Positions 53,004 through 61,558 of a DNA stretch of 64,000 nucleotides are shown here, in pieces (within the stretch, counting starts at the first letter, position 1; the number at the start of each line of letters is the position of its first letter). The translations under genes and the position numbers were made by a program. The DNA comes from Croceimicrobium sp965228705 (lineage in GTDB: Bacteria > Bacteroidota > Bacteroidia > Flavobacteriales > Schleiferiaceae), in the NCBI RefSeq assembly GCF_965228705.1, contig NZ_OZ245832.1:558001-622000 (forward strand), written 5' to 3'. The notes under the pieces are model-generated. The model was not told the DNA's origin. It was given only the letters and a program-made list of their open reading frames with translations, and made no database searches.

Positions 53004-53060
53004 TAAAGCAACGATTTAAGATCAAGATGGCTTTTAAAAACACTTTCGATTTAGAATAAA

Positions 53061-53141
53061 ATGGAAAAGACAGAAATGGATAAATTTCGTTCTTCGTTTG
53101 ATATTAAGACCATATTAAAAACTTCAAATGGCAGATTTTAG
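53061..53141 (+). other. 26-codon open frame in an intergenic gap
   Basis: In the 227-base gap before the next gene, an ATG opens a frame of 26 codons (MEKTEMDKFRSSFDIKTILK plus six). It may be a gene remnant or noise. Confidence 0.15.
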
Positions 53142-53230
53142 AAGGAGTATAATTCCCCTGATTCAATTGGAGTTTGCTGTTTTTCATGGTTTTGCGGAAT
53201 TTCTTCCAATTGTATTTAAAATCCGGAGAA

Positions 53231-54211
53231 ATGAAAATCAAATCCTTAATTAGTGTATTAGGCTTTATCTATGCTTTAACGGCTTGCGAGGGCAGTGCCC
53301 AAAAGGATACTGATTATACGATCTATCATTCAAGGATTATAGAAGCGGAAGAGCTAATTAGTCAGGAAAATTATCAAGCAGCTTTAACTCAGTATGAAGA
53401 CTTGTTTGCCGACTATGATTTCACTTTTTTGCGTGATTATAAAATAGCTGCTCAAATCTCCTTCCTGATTGGAGATAAGGAAAAAGGCTTGCTCTACCTT
53501 AAGAAGGCAATTGCCAATGGTTGGGAATGGATGGAGCTCAAAGAGCAGAAATTCTTAAACCAGCATCTTTTGGCTGCCGACTGGAAATCCATTGAAGACC
53601 AATATGAGGACCTGCATGGCCAATTCCTAAATAGAGTGGATGCAAGCCTTAGAGCAAGAGTTCGGGCCATGTTTGAAAAGGATCAAGAACTCGCCTATGA
53701 GGCTTACATTATTGAAGATGAGCAAGAACAAGAGAGATTCATAGCGGAGAATTTCCCAAAGCATAGCGAAGCACAAATAGCTAAGCTTTTGGAGATTCTG
53801 GAAACGAAGGGCTACCCCGGAGAGTATCTAATAGGGAATGATTTTTGGGTATCCACGATATTGAGTCATCATAATTCTCAGGGCCTGGAATATGTTAGAA
53901 CGGATACCTTATTTGATTTCATCAAGCCAAAATTGAAGCAATACTTAAAACTTGGCTATATATCGCCCTATGAAATTGCATTGCCAGAAGATTGGAAGGG
54001 ATCAATACTATCCGAAGGGGAGGATTCACCTTATGGCTACCTGGTTCCTCCTAATGCTTCCAATATTTCCCAAATTAACAAAGCCAGAAGGGCAATTGGC
54101 CTACGCTCGGTTGAACTAAGAAATCAATTGATAGTTATTGAGGCTAAAACGGGTATGAGCCTTTATTTACCTGATTGGGTGGAAGGTAAAATAGAAGTCC
54201 AAGAGAATTAA
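53231..54211 (+). CDS. Unknown TPR-like lipoprotein
   Basis: A 326-residue lipoprotein starting at the ATG of MKIKSLISVLGFIYALTAC; GGAGA lies just upstream, so the longer frame from 53,174 was rejected. Residues 30-110 form helical pairs of TPR type (AEELISQENYQAALTQYEDLF, then LLYLKKAIANGWEWM). The C-terminal half is unrelated and unrecognised. Last plus-strand gene of the island; it converges with the TIMP-like gene. Confidence 0.6.
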   Translation: MKIKSLISVLGFIYALTACEGSAQKDTDYTIYHSRIIEAEELISQENYQAALTQYEDLFADYDFTFLRDYKIAAQISFLIGDKEKGLLYLKKAIANGWEWMELKEQKFLNQHLLAADWKSIEDQYEDLHGQFLNRVDASLRARVRAMFEKDQELAYEAYIIEDEQEQERFIAENFPKHSEAQIAKLLEILETKGYPGEYLIGNDFWVSTILSHHNSQGLEYVRTDTLFDFIKPKLKQYLKLGYISPYEIALPEDWKGSILSEGEDSPYGYLVPPNASNISQINKARRAIGLRSVELRNQLIVIEAKTGMSLYLPDWVEGKIEVQEN

Positions 54212-54273
54212 TTGCTTGACAGCTTTACTTATTAGATCGAATTAAAAATTGGATTGAAATTGCAATTCTAATT

Positions 54274-54300
54274 GAATCGAATTTGCAATTCGATTCTTTT
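54274..54300. terminator. Palindromic terminator between convergent genes
   Basis: GAATCGAATT (54,274-54,283) and AATTCGATTC (54,287-54,296) form a perfect 10-base stem with loop TGC, followed by TTTTC. It ends the plus-strand array. The core ATCGAATTTGCAATTCGA also occurs at 54,376-54,393 inside the next gene. Confidence 0.7.
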
Positions 54301-54828
54301 CTAATCCAAGGATTTTAGATAACTCACTTGTTTCTCCGCTTCCTTCTTGGCTTTATTTTTCCATTCCCTAATTTGATCGAATTTGCAATTCGAATCTTCC
54401 CAATTGGGATTTTCAGCACTGATTTCCGGTGGAGGAGGTGGCAGAATATTCCAGGGATGTTTTAGGGAAAGGCTTAATCCGCAATCGTTCGCTTTAAAAT
54501 GCTGATCGTAATTTCCCAAAAAGATCCAGGCTCCGCTTTTGGAAACAAAGGGACCACAAAGACCTTCGTTTATGCCTTTAATGATTTGTCCTTTACTAAG
54601 ATCCCCTTTGATCACTTCCACTACACGAATTTCAAAGCTGCTGGAATCGGCACTAAAGCTTAGCACCTCGCCAATAAATACCGCATTGGAAATACTGTAT
54701 TCCCGGCTCAAGGCCTTTTCCCGGTTTTTAATGGGAATGCAATCGCAGGCCAGCAGGCTTAGGCTTTGAGAGAGGAGTAAGAGGCTGAGGAGGGATTTTA
54801 AAATCCTGTATTGAAAGTTTAGTGCCAT
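54301..54828 (-). CDS. Exported TIMP/NTR-like protein
   Basis: A 175-residue protein starting at the ATG of MALNFQYRIL (54,828). The signal peptide ends LSLLA, and the mature part begins CDCIPI, like the CxC start of tissue inhibitors of metalloproteinases; SISNAVFIGEVLSFS follows as in NTR-like domains, with other Cys near the middle (LCGPF, NDCGL). LLAC also fits a lipobox, so the first Cys might instead be lipidated. Protease inhibition is inferred from resemblance. It lies seven bases after the gene upstream and probably shares its transcript. Confidence 0.6.
   Translation of the reverse strand: MALNFQYRILKSLLSLLLLSQSLSLLACDCIPIKNREKALSREYSISNAVFIGEVLSFSADSSSFEIRVVEVIKGDLSKGQIIKGINEGLCGPFVSKSGAWIFLGNYDQHFKANDCGLSLSLKHPWNILPPPPPEISAENPNWEDSNCKFDQIREWKNKAKKEAEKQVSYLKSLD
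54376..54393. repeat. Copy of the terminator palindrome inside a gene
   Basis: ATCGAATTTGCAATTCGA, identical to 54,276-54,293 and exactly 100 bases from it, encodes part of the TIMP-like protein C-terminus. Confidence 0.6.
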
Positions 54829-54835
54829 GTTATTC

Positions 54836-55345
54836 CTATTCTTTGTTATAGATAGTGCTTTGACTTGAATACATATCCTTGTAAATAGAGTCGACAAAAT
54901 AGAAATCTCCTAATTCAGAGTATCCTGTATCTACTGTTAGTGAGGTACCTAAATAGTTGCCATATTGGACAATAGAATCAACGTAACCAGTACTGTTGAA
55001 ATAATACCATTTTCCTTCTTTCACATTTCTAATTGTATCATTAATAAGCGCGGGGCTTGTCCGGTATTCATTAGGAACTACGGCAGTAGTCATAAAGCCA
55101 TATTCACCGCTTCCATCTTCATTTTTCCTAAAATACAAGCCTTCATAATAAATGACTTTTGGATCGATTTGGTTGTCATAAACTTCTCTTTCCGAAAAGA
55201 TGGTAGCTGCTCCGTTTTCAAAATGTTCAAATCTCACTTTAATTCCTTGCTCTGTTTTTCCGGGTAATTCTTTATACTCATGGTAGTTTGCAATTCCGAA
55301 TGAAAGGCTAAATAGGGCTAATAGGATTAGAAAGGTTTTTTTCAT
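54836..55345 (-). CDS. Unknown exported protein with MORN-like repeat
   Basis: A 169-residue protein starting at the ATG of MKKTFLILLALFSL; the frame upstream to 55,441 is open but has no signal of coding. The signal peptide covers residues 1-18. The part EGKWYYFNSTGYVDSIVQYGNYL resembles YwqK/MORN-type strands, and VRFEHFENGAATIFSER precedes it. The function is unknown. Confidence 0.6.
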   Translation of the reverse strand: MKKTFLILLALFSLSFGIANYHEYKELPGKTEQGIKVRFEHFENGAATIFSEREVYDNQIDPKVIYYEGLYFRKNEDGSGEYGFMTTAVVPNEYRTSPALINDTIRNVKEGKWYYFNSTGYVDSIVQYGNYLGTSLTVDTGYSELGDFYFVDSIYKDMYSSQSTIYNKE

Positions 55346-55531
55346 TTCAATTAAACTTAAACAGAATTGATAGCCGGGATTGAACTTATTCTTTGTCCAA
55401 TTCCTTTTCATGGATTTAACCGTAATGGAATCGCTGACCATCGTTTATAAGCTGTGACTGAATTTGGAAAAGACAGAGAAGAACTTTCAAAACCCTTAGG
55501 CATAGCAAGGAAATTAAAATAGGTCAAGAAA

Positions 55532-56045
55532 TTAGCGCTTTCTCAATTTTAAAAGAGCCCAGACATAAATCAGGAGGCTGATTAAGAATAGTCCACCGAA
55601 GAATAGACTTCCCAAATGCTCCTTTTGTTGAGTTTCTGTTTTACTTAAAAAATCTTGAGATCCACTGGATAGGGAAAAGAGGTGTAAGCTTGCCTTTTGC
55701 TCAATTAATTTCCCATCTGGCCAATAGCTTAACTGGATATCAGGATGGGGATTGTTCTAAATAAGATTTGAAATCATGATAGAATGCGCGATTTTCAGAA
55801 ATACCAAAAGTTTGATGATGCCCGAAAATTTGAAATGCCAGAATGCTATCTTGATTATAATAGCCATTTTCATTGGGTCCGGTTTGATGAATGAAAGTCC
55901 ATGATTCTACTAGGGGACCATTCAAAGAATTAAGTTCATTATCCAGATGGGCACGATCCAAGGTCTGAAACAACATAAATCCCTCAATACTCAGGATTGA
56001 AAGGAAGAAAATATGAAAGAGAAGTTTCTTAATAGTTTGAGGCAT
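55532..56045 (-). pseudogene. Two-helix membrane protein broken by a frameshift
   Basis: The frame from 56,045 (MPQTIKKLLFHIF, an N-terminal hydrophobic segment at residues 7-25) ends at 55,740 after SYLEQSPS. Downstream, in the frame shifted by one base, the sequence continues for about 70 codons: HPDIQLSYWPDGKLIEQKAS, then a membrane helix (LFFGGLFLISLLIYVWALL) and LKLRKR before the stop at 55,532. The join lies at a C-rich run near 55,750. Together they would make a protein of about 170 residues anchored at both ends. It may be a real mutation, a sequencing error, or programmed frameshifting. Confidence 0.7.
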
Positions 56046-56105
56046 AGATTGCAATCTAAGCTAATCCTTCAGCAATCTTGGTCTTTATTCTGAATTCTGA
56101 AAATT

Positions 56106-56327
56106 TTATTGGGCTTCATCCTTTCCTTCTCTATTAGTAAGGCTTAGAGAAATGAGCCCTGCACCGAAGAGCACAGATCCAGCCACAAAGGGAAATCCTG
56201 CACCAACCAGATCGGCCATATTAGCAGACCATAAAAAAGGAAAGCAAAAAAACATTCCCAGAAGCCCGGCAACCATTGTAATAGCACTAATTAGCGGAAT
56301 CAAGGATTTTAAATTCACTTTATTCAT
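56106..56327 (-). CDS. Unknown small membrane protein
   Basis: A 73-residue protein with two membrane helices (IPLISAITMVAGLLGMFFCF and AGFPFVAGSVLFGAGLIS) and a charged end (NREGKDEAQ). The ATG at 56,327 overlaps the end of the gene upstream by eight bases; the longer frame to 56,375 was rejected. No family recognised. Confidence 0.5.
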   Translation of the reverse strand: MNKVNLKSLIPLISAITMVAGLLGMFFCFPFLWSANMADLVGAGFPFVAGSVLFGAGLISLSLTNREGKDEAQ

Positions 56328-56961
56328 TCTCAAAAAAATGATAATCAGGATTAAAGATATTCTCCGATTCTTCATCCACCCGGATCAATTTTCGGGAGTT
56401 CATTTGATTGGCCAGTTCATCTAAATCTGCTTGTAATTCCGTTATACTCTTATGCTTTCTCGATTCCAAGCATAGGGCAATTAAATCTTGCATTAAGAGC
56501 CCAAAACTTTCCAGGTTTCCATTATTGGCTTGGTAGGTATAGCCAAAGAGATCATCTTGGTGTCCCCAAAAGCTGCAACGAAGATATTGATGACTGCCAT
56601 CCTTATAACCCGTATTTGTAGGACGGTATTCTACATGCAAAAGGGCAATTACAAATAGCCTATGTAGGCTTTTCGCCAGGCTTGTATCAATCGCTTTGCT
56701 AATGCTTAAAATAGTATCCCTTTCAATGCGCTTATACTGCAATTGATAAATTCCATTCACCTGCAGTAATTCCAGACATTCATCTGGACCTACTAAGCTA
56801 TTATCCAAAAACCAGGAACAATAACTATGGTCAGACCAATTGGCTTGAGTTCGCTCTAAATGCTGCTCCGAGATGGGATAGGGTTCAAAATTAGCCTGTG
56901 ACCAAAGACTCAAAGGCAAGCAAAACAGTGCCAGAATTTCGCGGATAAAACTTGAGTTCAT
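56320..56961 (-). CDS. Unknown exported protein
   Basis: A 213-residue protein with a signal peptide (residues 1-22, LSLWSQA). Cys pairs appear in SYCSWFLDN and DECLELL, and RCSFWGHQDDLFGYTYQAN lies in the middle. The C-terminus is helical and acidic. The function is not known. It is coupled to the small membrane protein after it. Confidence 0.55.
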   Translation of the reverse strand: MNSSFIREILALFCLPLSLWSQANFEPYPISEQHLERTQANWSDHSYCSWFLDNSLVGPDECLELLQVNGIYQLQYKRIERDTILSISKAIDTSLAKSLHRLFVIALLHVEYRPTNTGYKDGSHQYLRCSFWGHQDDLFGYTYQANNGNLESFGLLMQDLIALCLESRKHKSITELQADLDELANQMNSRKLIRVDEESENIFNPDYHFFENE

Positions 56962-57098
56962 TCAAGTAGTGCAGATTTCGTTCTCAATCATCGTGTTTGA
57001 TTAGGGGAATTTAGAGGATCCTTTTTTAAAGATCATAGCGATTTCATTTATGGCTTGTTCAGTATTTCCAGCAGTAGGAAAATAATTTAAACTTGAAG

Positions 57099-57665
57099 TC
57101 AGTGATAAAAGGTAAATTCTTCGCATTTCGATTCAATACTGCCTGTCCAAACTTTCTGCTCTTTCGTATGAGGACTTTCCTGGATGCTAAAGAGCGCGGT
57201 CATTTTAAAGGTTATTGGAGTGGTAGTAAGGTTTAAGGGGGAATCGCTCCAATATCCTAATTTACTAGAGTCATTAGCAAAGTTCACCTCAAAAACAGCG
57301 TGGCCATGGGGTGGGATTTCCATCGAATCCGGGAAGTTTTTATCCCAGGCAGTCCTTTGCTTCATGGGATAGAGAATTTTTCCATCCGCTAATTCGATCT
57401 TAAAAGAAAGGGAAAAATAACCCCAAGAACACCACTCTTTCCAAATCCGAATAGGTTTTTCACCCTTGTTGGTCAGGAGAACATGAAATTTTTGCTGATC
57501 TGGGTTGTAAAGTGATATAAATGCCGGCCTAATGCTATTGGCATATCTATGAGGGATGATTTCCAGAATTAGCCCTGGGCTTTTAGGGGCGGAAATGGCA
57601 AGATCATTTGAATTTGCAGCAGATATGCTGAGGAATAAGCTGAGTAGAAATTGGGTGAAGATCAT
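57099..57665 (-). CDS. Unknown exported Ig-like protein
   Basis: A 188-residue protein with a signal peptide (MIFTQFLLSLFLSISA). The beta-sandwich pattern FHVLLTNKGEKPIRIWKEWCSWGYFSLSF and KQRTAWDKNFPDSMEIPPHGHAVFEV matches a recurrent but unnamed exported family. The ATG at 57,665 is preferred over a TTG at 57,713. A 434-base stretch including the gaps on both sides holds no other ORF. Confidence 0.6.
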   Translation of the reverse strand: MIFTQFLLSLFLSISAANSNDLAISAPKSPGLILEIIPHRYANSIRPAFISLYNPDQQKFHVLLTNKGEKPIRIWKEWCSWGYFSLSFKIELADGKILYPMKQRTAWDKNFPDSMEIPPHGHAVFEVNFANDSSKLGYWSDSPLNLTTTPITFKMTALFSIQESPHTKEQKVWTGSIESKCEEFTFYH

Positions 57666-57880
57666 TTGGTAGAATATTAAGCTTCGGATATTAGAAAAAA
57701 ATGGAAGCCGCAATATTAATTTGCTTTTAGCCTACTACAGTTACTAATCCAAATTAGAAAGAAACTTAGGTCTTTCAATATCTACGACTTAGCTGTCTTT
57801 TGGACCAAAAATTAAGTCTTTGGTTGTCCTTATTTAAAGCATTTATTTGTGTTCGGAAAGAAATTGCGCGAATCAATAAG

Positions 57881-58462
57881 CTAATTTTTCAGTGGAATGA
57901 TTTCCAAGGATTTCAGAGAATGAATTAGCGCGGACATTCTGGCCTCTAAACTATCATTCTCCCTTGCCACAGCACTTAAGTAGTAAAAGGAAGAGTCATT
58001 CTCCGTATTTAAAATAAAGGTGATGACTCGACTTCTCTCACTCCCTTTCTTTAGTACTTGGCTATGAATAAAGTAAGCTTCGTAATTTAAAATATCAGTG
58101 GAGCCAGATTCTAAAATCTCTATAGGAAAGTACCCACTTTGCAGGCTTTGCAGCGCATGATTATATTCCGAACCTAGAGATATCGAACCATTAAAGCTCT
58201 TAATTCTTTGAATCTGAATATATTCCAAACTATCCTTTAAGGATGATGGAGCCTGAAGCATTAAACTGAATTCTATGTTTTCAGAATCAAATTTTTCAGG
58301 ATAAACTTGATAGGACTCGGGTAGGGCGATCCTGATTTGATCATGAATCTTCTGGCTTTTATTGCTTTCGGATGGACTAGACTTGAAATCATCCAAATAA
58401 AGCAATTGATTAGTGCAGGAGCCCAAAAGGAATAAGACAAGTAGTTTTAGATATCGGGGCAT
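57881..58462 (-). CDS. Unknown lipoprotein (PsbP/DcrB-like fold)
   Basis: A 193-residue lipoprotein with LLGSC at residues 12-16. The body (IRIALPESYQVYPEKF, then LEYIQIQRI, YEAYFIHSQVLKKG, SSFYYLSAVAREND and a final helix ALIHSLKSLE) follows the order of PsbP/DUF1795-type proteins; a tentative assignment. It is the first minus-strand gene at the right border of the island, divergent from mtaB. Confidence 0.55.
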   Translation of the reverse strand: MPRYLKLLVLFLLGSCTNQLLYLDDFKSSPSESNKSQKIHDQIRIALPESYQVYPEKFDSENIEFSLMLQAPSSLKDSLEYIQIQRIKSFNGSISLGSEYNHALQSLQSGYFPIEILESGSTDILNYEAYFIHSQVLKKGSERSRVITFILNTENDSSFYYLSAVARENDSLEARMSALIHSLKSLEIIPLKN

Positions 58463-58607
58463 TTAGCTCTAGTACAGGGATGAGTTTCATGCGAATGAAG
58501 TGCTAAGGTCTTAGCGATTAACAGTAGCCTCAAATATCGCATTCTTCGGTGGCTATTCAATAGAAATCCCCAATATCTTCTCCGCCCATCCATCGCCCCA
58601 ATTCCCT

Positions 58608-58615
58608 TACCTTTG
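58608..58615 (+). promoter_or_regulatory. -7 box before mtaB
   Basis: TACCTTTG, an exact TAnnTTTG match, ends five bases before the ATG, so the mtaB message is probably leaderless. Identical to the box before ccmB. Confidence 0.45.
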
Positions 58616-58619
58616 CCGC

Positions 58620-59960
58620 ATGGAAATGAATGGGAAAAAGGTGGCCTTCCACACCTTAGGATGTAAACTGAATTTTTCAGAAACGGCAACCATCGCCCGC
58701 GATTTTAAAGATCAGGGTTTTGCCCAGGTAGATTTTGAGCAAGCGGCTGATGTTTACGTAATTAACACTTGCTCGGTAACCAATAATGCCGATAAGGAAT
58801 GTAAGCTTTGGATACGCAAGGCCAAGGAGGCCAATCCAGATAGTTTGGTGGTAATTGTAGGTTGCTATGCCCAATTACAACCCGAAGAAATTGCGGCCAT
58901 GGAAGGGGTTGACCTGGTTTTAGGGGCAACCGAAAAATTTAAGATCACCGATTACCTCGATGGCCTCACCCAAAGTGATAAGGGGGAGGTGCACTCCTGC
59001 GAAATCAATGAAGCTGATTTTTATGTAGGCGCATATTCTATTGGCGATCGCACCCGTGCCTTCTTAAAGGTTCAAGATGGCTGCGATTATAAATGTACCT
59101 ATTGTACCATTCCGCTGGCTCGCGGTATTTCCCGTTCTGATACCCTGGATAATGTGTTGGCCAATGCCCGCATGATTGTGGAGGAAGGCGCTAAGGAAAT
59201 CGTTTTAACCGGAGTTAATATTGGCGACTATGGTAAAGGGGAGTTTGGCAATAAACGTCATGAGCATACCTTTTTAGAATTGGTGCAAGCCCTGGATGAG
59301 GTGGAAGGCATCGACCGATTCCGGATTTCATCCATTGAGCCTAATCTCCTGAAAAATGAGACCATCGAATTTGTAGCACAATCCAAGCGATTTGTGCCGC
59401 ATTTCCATATTCCATTGCAAAGTGGGAGCAATAAGATTCTCAAGAAAATGAAGCGTCGCTACCTCCGCGAACTCTATGCAGAGCGGGTAGCCAAAATCCG
59501 GGAAGTAATTCCTCATTGTGCCATCGGCGTTGACGTAATATGTGGCTTCCCTGGTGAAACAGAGGAAGACTTTATGGAAACCTATAACTTCCTTAAAGAT
59601 CTTGATATTAGTTACTTACATGTCTTCACCTACAGTCAGCGTCCCAATACGGAAGCCGACGAAATGGAAGCGCAAGTACCTTATGGCGAGCGAAAGAAGC
59701 GCTCAAAAATGCTGCGTGTTCTAAGTGCCAAGAAGCGTCGTTCCTTCTACGAATCACAATTAGGAACCCAACGAGAAGTGCTTTTTGAGGATAATTTTAA
59801 AGAGGGATACATCACTGGTTTTACCGAAAATTATGTGAAAGTAAAAACCACCTGGAATCCCGAACTCATTAATCAGAAAGCCAAAATCAGCTTAAAAGAT
59901 ATTGATGAAGATGGCCTGGTTCGTTTTGACTACCTCGATAATGTGCCTATCTTAGTCTAA
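58620..59960 (+). CDS. mtaB: tRNA t6A37 methylthiotransferase MtaB
   Basis: A 446-residue radical-SAM methylthiotransferase. The N-terminal MTTase domain has Cys in TLGCKLN, NTCSVTNNADKEC and VGCYAQL; the radical-SAM cluster is CDYKCTYC at about residue 152; a TRAM domain ends the protein. It adds a methylthio group to t6A37 of tRNA; KLNFSE at the first Cys motif and lack of RimO features favour MtaB. The start may also be the second ATG at 58,626. Confidence 0.94.
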   Translation: MEMNGKKVAFHTLGCKLNFSETATIARDFKDQGFAQVDFEQAADVYVINTCSVTNNADKECKLWIRKAKEANPDSLVVIVGCYAQLQPEEIAAMEGVDLVLGATEKFKITDYLDGLTQSDKGEVHSCEINEADFYVGAYSIGDRTRAFLKVQDGCDYKCTYCTIPLARGISRSDTLDNVLANARMIVEEGAKEIVLTGVNIGDYGKGEFGNKRHEHTFLELVQALDEVEGIDRFRISSIEPNLLKNETIEFVAQSKRFVPHFHIPLQSGSNKILKKMKRRYLRELYAERVAKIREVIPHCAIGVDVICGFPGETEEDFMETYNFLKDLDISYLHVFTYSQRPNTEADEMEAQVPYGERKKRSKMLRVLSAKKRRSFYESQLGTQREVLFEDNFKEGYITGFTENYVKVKTTWNPELINQKAKISLKDIDEDGLVRFDYLDNVPILV

Positions 59961-60268
59961 TGTTCGCAAGCCTGATTCAATACCGCCTTAATCCGATTTT
60001 TAAAGCCGATTTTTTCCGCTATTGGAAAGAGCATCGTCAGCATTTAATGGACCTTAAGGTCTTGGAATACGCGGTTTTACATCGTGAAACACCAATTGCC
60101 TATCTAAGCTATGCGCATTGGTCAAATCGCAGCGAATTCGAAAAACACATCATCGACCCTCAAGGTCCTACCTGGACTTTCCAGCAAAAGATCGAAGAAT
60201 GCTGCAATGATGTGCGGGTTTTACACCGAATGGATATTATCAAAGATTCTCCCCTCTATGAATCCTAA
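59960..60268 (+). CDS. DUF4286 protein
   Basis: A 102-residue soluble protein of the DUF4286 type (NPIFKADFFRYWKEHRQHLMDLK then YLSYAHWSNRSEFEKHI), a small alpha/beta family of Bacteroidota with no known role. Its ATG overlaps the mtaB stop by one base and its stop overlaps the start of the phosphatase gene, so all three are coupled. Confidence 0.8.
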   Translation: MFASLIQYRLNPIFKADFFRYWKEHRQHLMDLKVLEYAVLHRETPIAYLSYAHWSNRSEFEKHIIDPQGPTWTFQQKIEECCNDVRVLHRMDIIKDSPLYES

Positions 60269-61058
60269 CTGGAAGCAGCTCCTGCAAGAAGCCGCTGATC
60301 TTTGCCGGGAAACCGGTCAATTTATCGCCTCACAACGTCGCCAGGTAAGTGGCAATCAAGTAGAAGTTAAGTCCTTAAACAGCTTGGTTTCCTATGTAGA
60401 TCAGGAAGCGGAACGTCGCCTCGTAGAGGGCCTATCCAAAATATACCCTGAAGCGGGATTTATTACTGAGGAAGAAACGGTGGCTCAGGAGCGCAAGGAG
60501 TGGAATTGGATTATCGACCCCTTGGATGGTACCACCAATTTCTTATTCGATCTTCCCATCTTCGCGGTAAGTGTAGCCTTGTATCAAGGCGATCGTCCGC
60601 AATTAGGGATAGTTTATGAAGTAGGTCAGGATGAGATGTTCACCGCTGCTGCAGGATTGGGAGCCTGGTGTAATGATCGACCGATTAAGGTTTCCGACGA
60701 AAGTGAGTTCAGCAAAACCCTCTTAGCTACCGGTTTCCCATATTATGATTTTGATCGCCTAGAGCCTTTCAATAAGCTCTTAGCGCATTGTTATACTCAT
60801 ACCCGTGGGGTACGCCGATTAGGCTCAGCGGCTACCGATTTGGCCTATGTAGCGGCCGGTCGTTTTAATGGCTATTTCGAATACGGACTTAGTCCCTGGG
60901 ATGTGGCAGCCGGAATTCTCTTAGTGCAAGAGGCAGGAGGGAAGGTAACGAACTTCAGCGCTGGTCCGGATGCGGTATTCAGCGGCGAAATTGTAGCTTC
61001 CGCGGATGCGATCTTTAATGAATTTCAGGGCCTGGTAGCCGAGTATATGCTTCCCTAA
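60258..61058 (+). CDS. Inositol-monophosphatase family phosphatase
   Basis: A 266-residue protein starting at the ATG of MNPNWKQLL, which overlaps the DUF4286 end. Metal ligands are in EEE (residues 71-73) and DPLDGTTNF (residues 87-95), with WDVAAGILL near the C-terminus. It hydrolyses inositol phosphate or related sugar phosphates; SuhB- or CysQ-type roles are possible. It converges with the next gene, the stops overlapping by four bases. Confidence 0.9.
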   Translation: MNPNWKQLLQEAADLCRETGQFIASQRRQVSGNQVEVKSLNSLVSYVDQEAERRLVEGLSKIYPEAGFITEEETVAQERKEWNWIIDPLDGTTNFLFDLPIFAVSVALYQGDRPQLGIVYEVGQDEMFTAAAGLGAWCNDRPIKVSDESEFSKTLLATGFPYYDFDRLEPFNKLLAHCYTHTRGVRRLGSAATDLAYVAAGRFNGYFEYGLSPWDVAAGILLVQEAGGKVTNFSAGPDAVFSGEIVASADAIFNEFQGLVAEYMLP

Positions 61059-61549
61059 GCGATAGGAAGCCAGTCTTTATGCCAGCTATTGCTGATAATG
61101 GTTTCCCATTTCTTTTCCATCTCACCTTTGGTGGCCACCAGATTATTGAAGACCACCGTATTCTGATCTAAATCTCCGTTTTCCAAAGCGGCGCGGAAAT
61201 CCATCATATGCATGGTTTCAATCATGGAGTTGTGATCGCGGAAGGCAATCTGAGTACGATCCAATAGAGAGATATTCAATTCGCGCTCCAGGTTTTGCAT
61301 ATGCTGCACCAGCTTGTCAATGCTGCAACCGGTCGCTTGATAAGAAGTTTCATCCAGGCTCACCACAATAAAACGATCGTAAATGATAGTAAAGCTGGCA
61401 TTTAGCGGATGACCGTGGGCCTTCCAATCATCGAGAAAATTCATGAGGCGGGCGGTAATGCGCTCCACCTTTTCAAACTCCAAGAATTCCGTGCTTTGGT
61501 AAATCCAAATACGGGCATCCTCATTCATTTCGTCAAATGCTGAATACAT
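61055..61549 (-). CDS. Bacteroidota protein of the 'ABC transporter ATPase' family (misnamed)
   Basis: A 164-residue soluble protein (MYSAFDEMNEDARIWIYQSTEF at the start, ATGCSIDKLVQHMQNLE in the middle, NSWHKDWLP at the end). Database entries call this family 'ABC transporter ATPase', but there is no Walker A, Walker B or signature motif, so that name is unfounded. It regularly follows the HdrB/HdrC-type genes, which suggests a role with them. Nine bases separate it from the CCG-protein gene. Confidence 0.8.
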   Translation of the reverse strand: MYSAFDEMNEDARIWIYQSTEFLEFEKVERITARLMNFLDDWKAHGHPLNASFTIIYDRFIVVSLDETSYQATGCSIDKLVQHMQNLERELNISLLDRTQIAFRDHNSMIETMHMMDFRAALENGDLDQNTVVFNNLVATKGEMEKKWETIISNSWHKDWLPIA

Positions 61550-61558
61550 AGTCTTCGT

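Noticed and set aside
39286..54211. Classical integron with attC sites
   Set aside because: No integrase in the window, and the gap elements do not carry clear GTTRRRY/RYYYAAC core sites; kept only as a cassette-like hypothesis.
39286..58462. Prophage or conjugative element
   Set aside because: No capsid, portal, terminase, lysis, relaxase or type IV secretion genes were found among the island genes.
39286..58462. Known anti-phage defence system
   Set aside because: No nuclease, methylase, helicase, reverse transcriptase, CARF, TIR or CBASS-type domain was recognised in the island.
60111..60257. Longer start of the inositol-monophosphatase gene
   Set aside because: It would overlap most of the DUF4286 gene in another frame; MNPNWKQLL at 60,258 gives the normal family length.
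61055..61549. ABC transporter ATPase
   Set aside because: No Walker A, Walker B or signature motif; the name is a carried-over database label.
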